DNA of 15,042 bases, from contig JAAZLP010000014.1 of NCBI GenBank assembly GCA_012799265.1, forward strand, positions 1-15,042, written 5' to 3'. Each line of letters begins with the position of its first letter. Within the stretch, counting starts at the first letter, position 1. The notes beneath the pieces were generated by a model. The model was not told the origin of the DNA and made no database searches. It was given only the letters and a program-made list of their open reading frames with translations. Shown one piece after another: positions 13,783 to 15,042 of this stretch. The position numbers and the translations under genes are program-made. The stretch comes from Phyllobacteriaceae bacterium (GTDB lineage Bacteria; Pseudomonadota; Alphaproteobacteria; Rhizobiales; Devosiaceae).

Positions 13783-14509
13783 CGCTCTCGGCGTCCCAAT
13801 CCTGTTGCCGGTCGACTTCGGCAGCGTCCATCCGCTGCGCCAAAGCCTCCGCCGCTATAGTGCGGGTAATTGCCGACCCTTTGGCAAGGGCCAGCTTGTC
13901 CATAATCTCTACCAGGGTTGCGGCTTCTTCTGGGCTGCGCTCCATGCGCGGCACCACATAGCCGATCACCTTGGGATCAACCTTGATCTGGCGATCACTG
14001 AACAGTTTCACAATCATCTGTGACAGTTCGATGTCGTCGCTGATGGCGAGGCGGAAAACAGGTGCACGCCTCACACGGGAGCGGACGTCGTCGGTGACCA
14101 GCGGCCAGGCCGAAACTTCGTCCCGTGCCGTCAGCAGGAGCGTTCTCTCGCCGCGCATGGCCTGGTTCAGCAGGTGGAAGAGGCTATGTTCATCGTAGGC
14201 CAGGCGATCAACATCCTCGATCAGCGCCGGGCCTGTTCCTGGCACAGCGGCAATTTCGGTAATCGTCTGCGGCGTCACCTCCAGTGCGCCGCTACGCTCG
14301 ACGAAGATTCGCGCCAGATGCGACTTGCCGGACGAAGCAGGCCCGACGAGCAACGTCACGCCATCGGGCCAGTGGGGCCAGGCAAGGATACGGGCATGGG
14401 CAAGATTGTTCCCCTCGCCGACGAGGAAATCATCCTCGGCGTGAGACGGCTCCAGGTGGAGGTCGAGGGGAAGCTGCCTCGCGCCTCTAGGTGGGATCAC
14501 TGCTGCCAT
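13775..14509 (-). CDS. hdaA: HdaA, DnaA regulatory inactivator (Hda family)
   Basis: This DnaA-related AAA+ protein (244 aa) stimulates DnaA-ATP hydrolysis in complex with the DNA-loaded sliding clamp, preventing re-initiation. The N-terminal QLPLDL (12-17) is a clamp-binding hexapeptide, the hallmark that separates Hda from DnaA. Walker A is GPASSGKSH (56-64), Walker B ALIEDVDRL (95-103), and the Box VII region with the likely arginine finger is DDVRSRVRRAP (140-150). There is no DnaA domain IV (helix-turn-helix), consistent with Hda. The ATG at 14509 lies inside the 3' end of the upstream permease gene (23-base overlap). Eight bases overlap ppk downstream. This order (permease-hdaA-ppk-ppx) recurs in alphaproteobacteria. 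Confidence 0.93.
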   Translation of the reverse strand: MAAVIPPRGARQLPLDLHLEPSHAEDDFLVGEGNNLAHARILAWPHWPDGVTLLVGPASSGKSHLARIFVERSGALEVTPQTITEIAAVPGTGPALIEDVDRLAYDEHSLFHLLNQAMRGERTLLLTARDEVSAWPLVTDDVRSRVRRAPVFRLAISDDIELSQMIVKLFSDRQIKVDPKVIGYVVPRMERSPEEAATLVEIMDKLALAKGSAITRTIAAEALAQRMDAAEVDRQQDWDAESDE

Positions 14510-14978
14510 CCGGGGTGTTGTCTGTCTTGGTCACGGCTGTGCCGTTTGTCCCAAGATAGAGCGTGCTTTCCTTGTACTTGCGCACGCCATACCGCACCAG
14601 CACCGAGGCAATCGCCGCCATCGGCACCGCCAGCAGCAGGCCTGTAAAGCCGAAAAGCGCACCCAAGGCCAGCAATGCGAACATCATCCAGACCGGATTG
14701 ATGTTGATCGAGGAGCCCACCAGCTTGGGGTAAAGCACATTGCCTTCAATGAACTGCCAGAAGAGGAAGATGCCGCAGACCAAGGCCACCATCCACATAT
14801 TCGGCCAGAACTGCACCAGGGCGATGCCGACGGAGAGACCAAACCCTACAAAAGCGCCGACAAAGGGAATGAAGCTTAGAAGGCCACCGATGATGCCGAC
14901 AGCCAGACCGAAGTTCAGTCCGACCAGCGACAGTGCCGTGGCATAGAACGCCGCATCCAGCAGCAGCACGGAGCCCTG
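14487..14978 (-). CDS. AI-2E transporter family (PerM-like) membrane protein, C-terminal half
   Basis: The visible 163 codons are the C-terminal half of a family protein usually about 350 aa long. Family signatures are SLVGLNFGLAVGIIGGLLSFIPFVG, then QFIEGNVLYPKLVGSS and LLALGALFGFTGLLLAVPMAAI. Four to five hydrophobic segments are present and the end is polar (KTDNTPDGSSDPT). Members are multi-pass permeases; a few export AI-2 or act as Na+/H+ antiporters, and most are unassigned. The genuine gene sequence starts at 14978. The 64 bases to the right mirror it exactly, and although the frame stays open they do not encode the expected N-terminal part. The true start is outside or lost. The stop lies inside hdaA, so the two are coupled. 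Confidence 0.88.
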   Translation of the reverse strand, partial: QGSVLLLDAAFYATALSLVGLNFGLAVGIIGGLLSFIPFVGAFVGFGLSVGIALVQFWPNMWMVALVCGIFLFWQFIEGNVLYPKLVGSSININPVWMMFALLALGALFGFTGLLLAVPMAAIASVLVRYGVRKYKESTLYLGTNGTAVTKTDNTPDGSSDPT

Positions 14979-15042
14979 CAGGGCTCCGTGCTGCTGCTGG
15001 ATGCGGCGTTCTATGCCACGGCACTGTCGCTGGTCGGACTGA
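14915..15042. repeat. Perfect 128-bp palindrome (two 64-bp arms, no spacer) at the window end
   Basis: Bases 14979-15042 are the exact reverse complement of 14915-14978, centred on CTGCAG at 14976-14981. All 64 pairs match. The left arm is coding sequence of the AI-2E-family permease (residues QGSVLLLDAAFYATALSLVG and onward), so the right arm is a folded-back copy of it rather than new gene sequence. It ends exactly at the window edge. The most likely cause is a fold-back chimera or a palindromic contig end. Confidence 0.95.

Noticed and set aside
14915..15042. Hairpin telomere of a linear replicon
   Set aside because: The fold point is inside a conserved permease gene and operon, with exact mirror coding sequence. 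An artefact is simpler, although reads are needed to exclude a telomere.

Overview
The window is a GC-rich chromosomal segment from an alphaproteobacterium, most likely of the Hyphomicrobiales (Devosia or Rhizobium type). The evidence is the content and order of the genes: an E1-alpha/lipoyl-E1-beta pyruvate dehydrogenase pair, a malic enzyme fused to a phosphotransacetylase-like domain, aspS-rnd-ppx-ppk-hdaA-AI-2E permease, and a perfect CtrA-type box. The genus is inference from remembered synteny, not a search.

Layout. At 1-1754 (minus) lie the 5' end of a lipoyl-domain pyruvate dehydrogenase gene (probably pdhB), pdhA and an FtsB/DivIC septum protein. At 1831-4403 (minus) a bifunctional-looking NADP malic enzyme (GTG start) is coupled by an ATGA overlap to a small Dabb-domain protein. 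At 4509-6110 (minus) is a membrane c-di-GMP phosphodiesterase of the CSS-EAL type, preceded by a TTAA-N7-TTAA box. At 6233-8023 (minus) is aspartyl-tRNA synthetase, divergent from ribonuclease D (8207-9376, plus). At 9397-10083 (plus) is a damaged MNT/HEPN toxin-antitoxin pair. At 10080-14978 (minus) a tightly packed operon runs AI-2E-family permease, hdaA, ppk, ppx. The last 128 bases are a perfect palindrome running to the window edge.

How the genes work together. PdhA/PdhB and the malic enzyme both supply acetyl-CoA and pyruvate at the C4/C3 node. Ppk and Ppx make and degrade polyphosphate, and they are translationally chained to HdaA, which inactivates DnaA after replication initiation. 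The EAL protein probably links c-di-GMP to the CtrA cell-cycle circuit.

Most of the window is conserved core genome. The parts that stand out are the decayed toxin-antitoxin island between rnd and ppx (start of the antitoxin lost by an apparent one-base frameshift, TAG inside the toxin), the CtrA box in front of the EAL gene, and the terminal fold-back palindrome, which is most economically an assembly or library artefact. I found no RNA genes, CRISPR arrays, insertion sequences or intergenic stretches over 300 bases.
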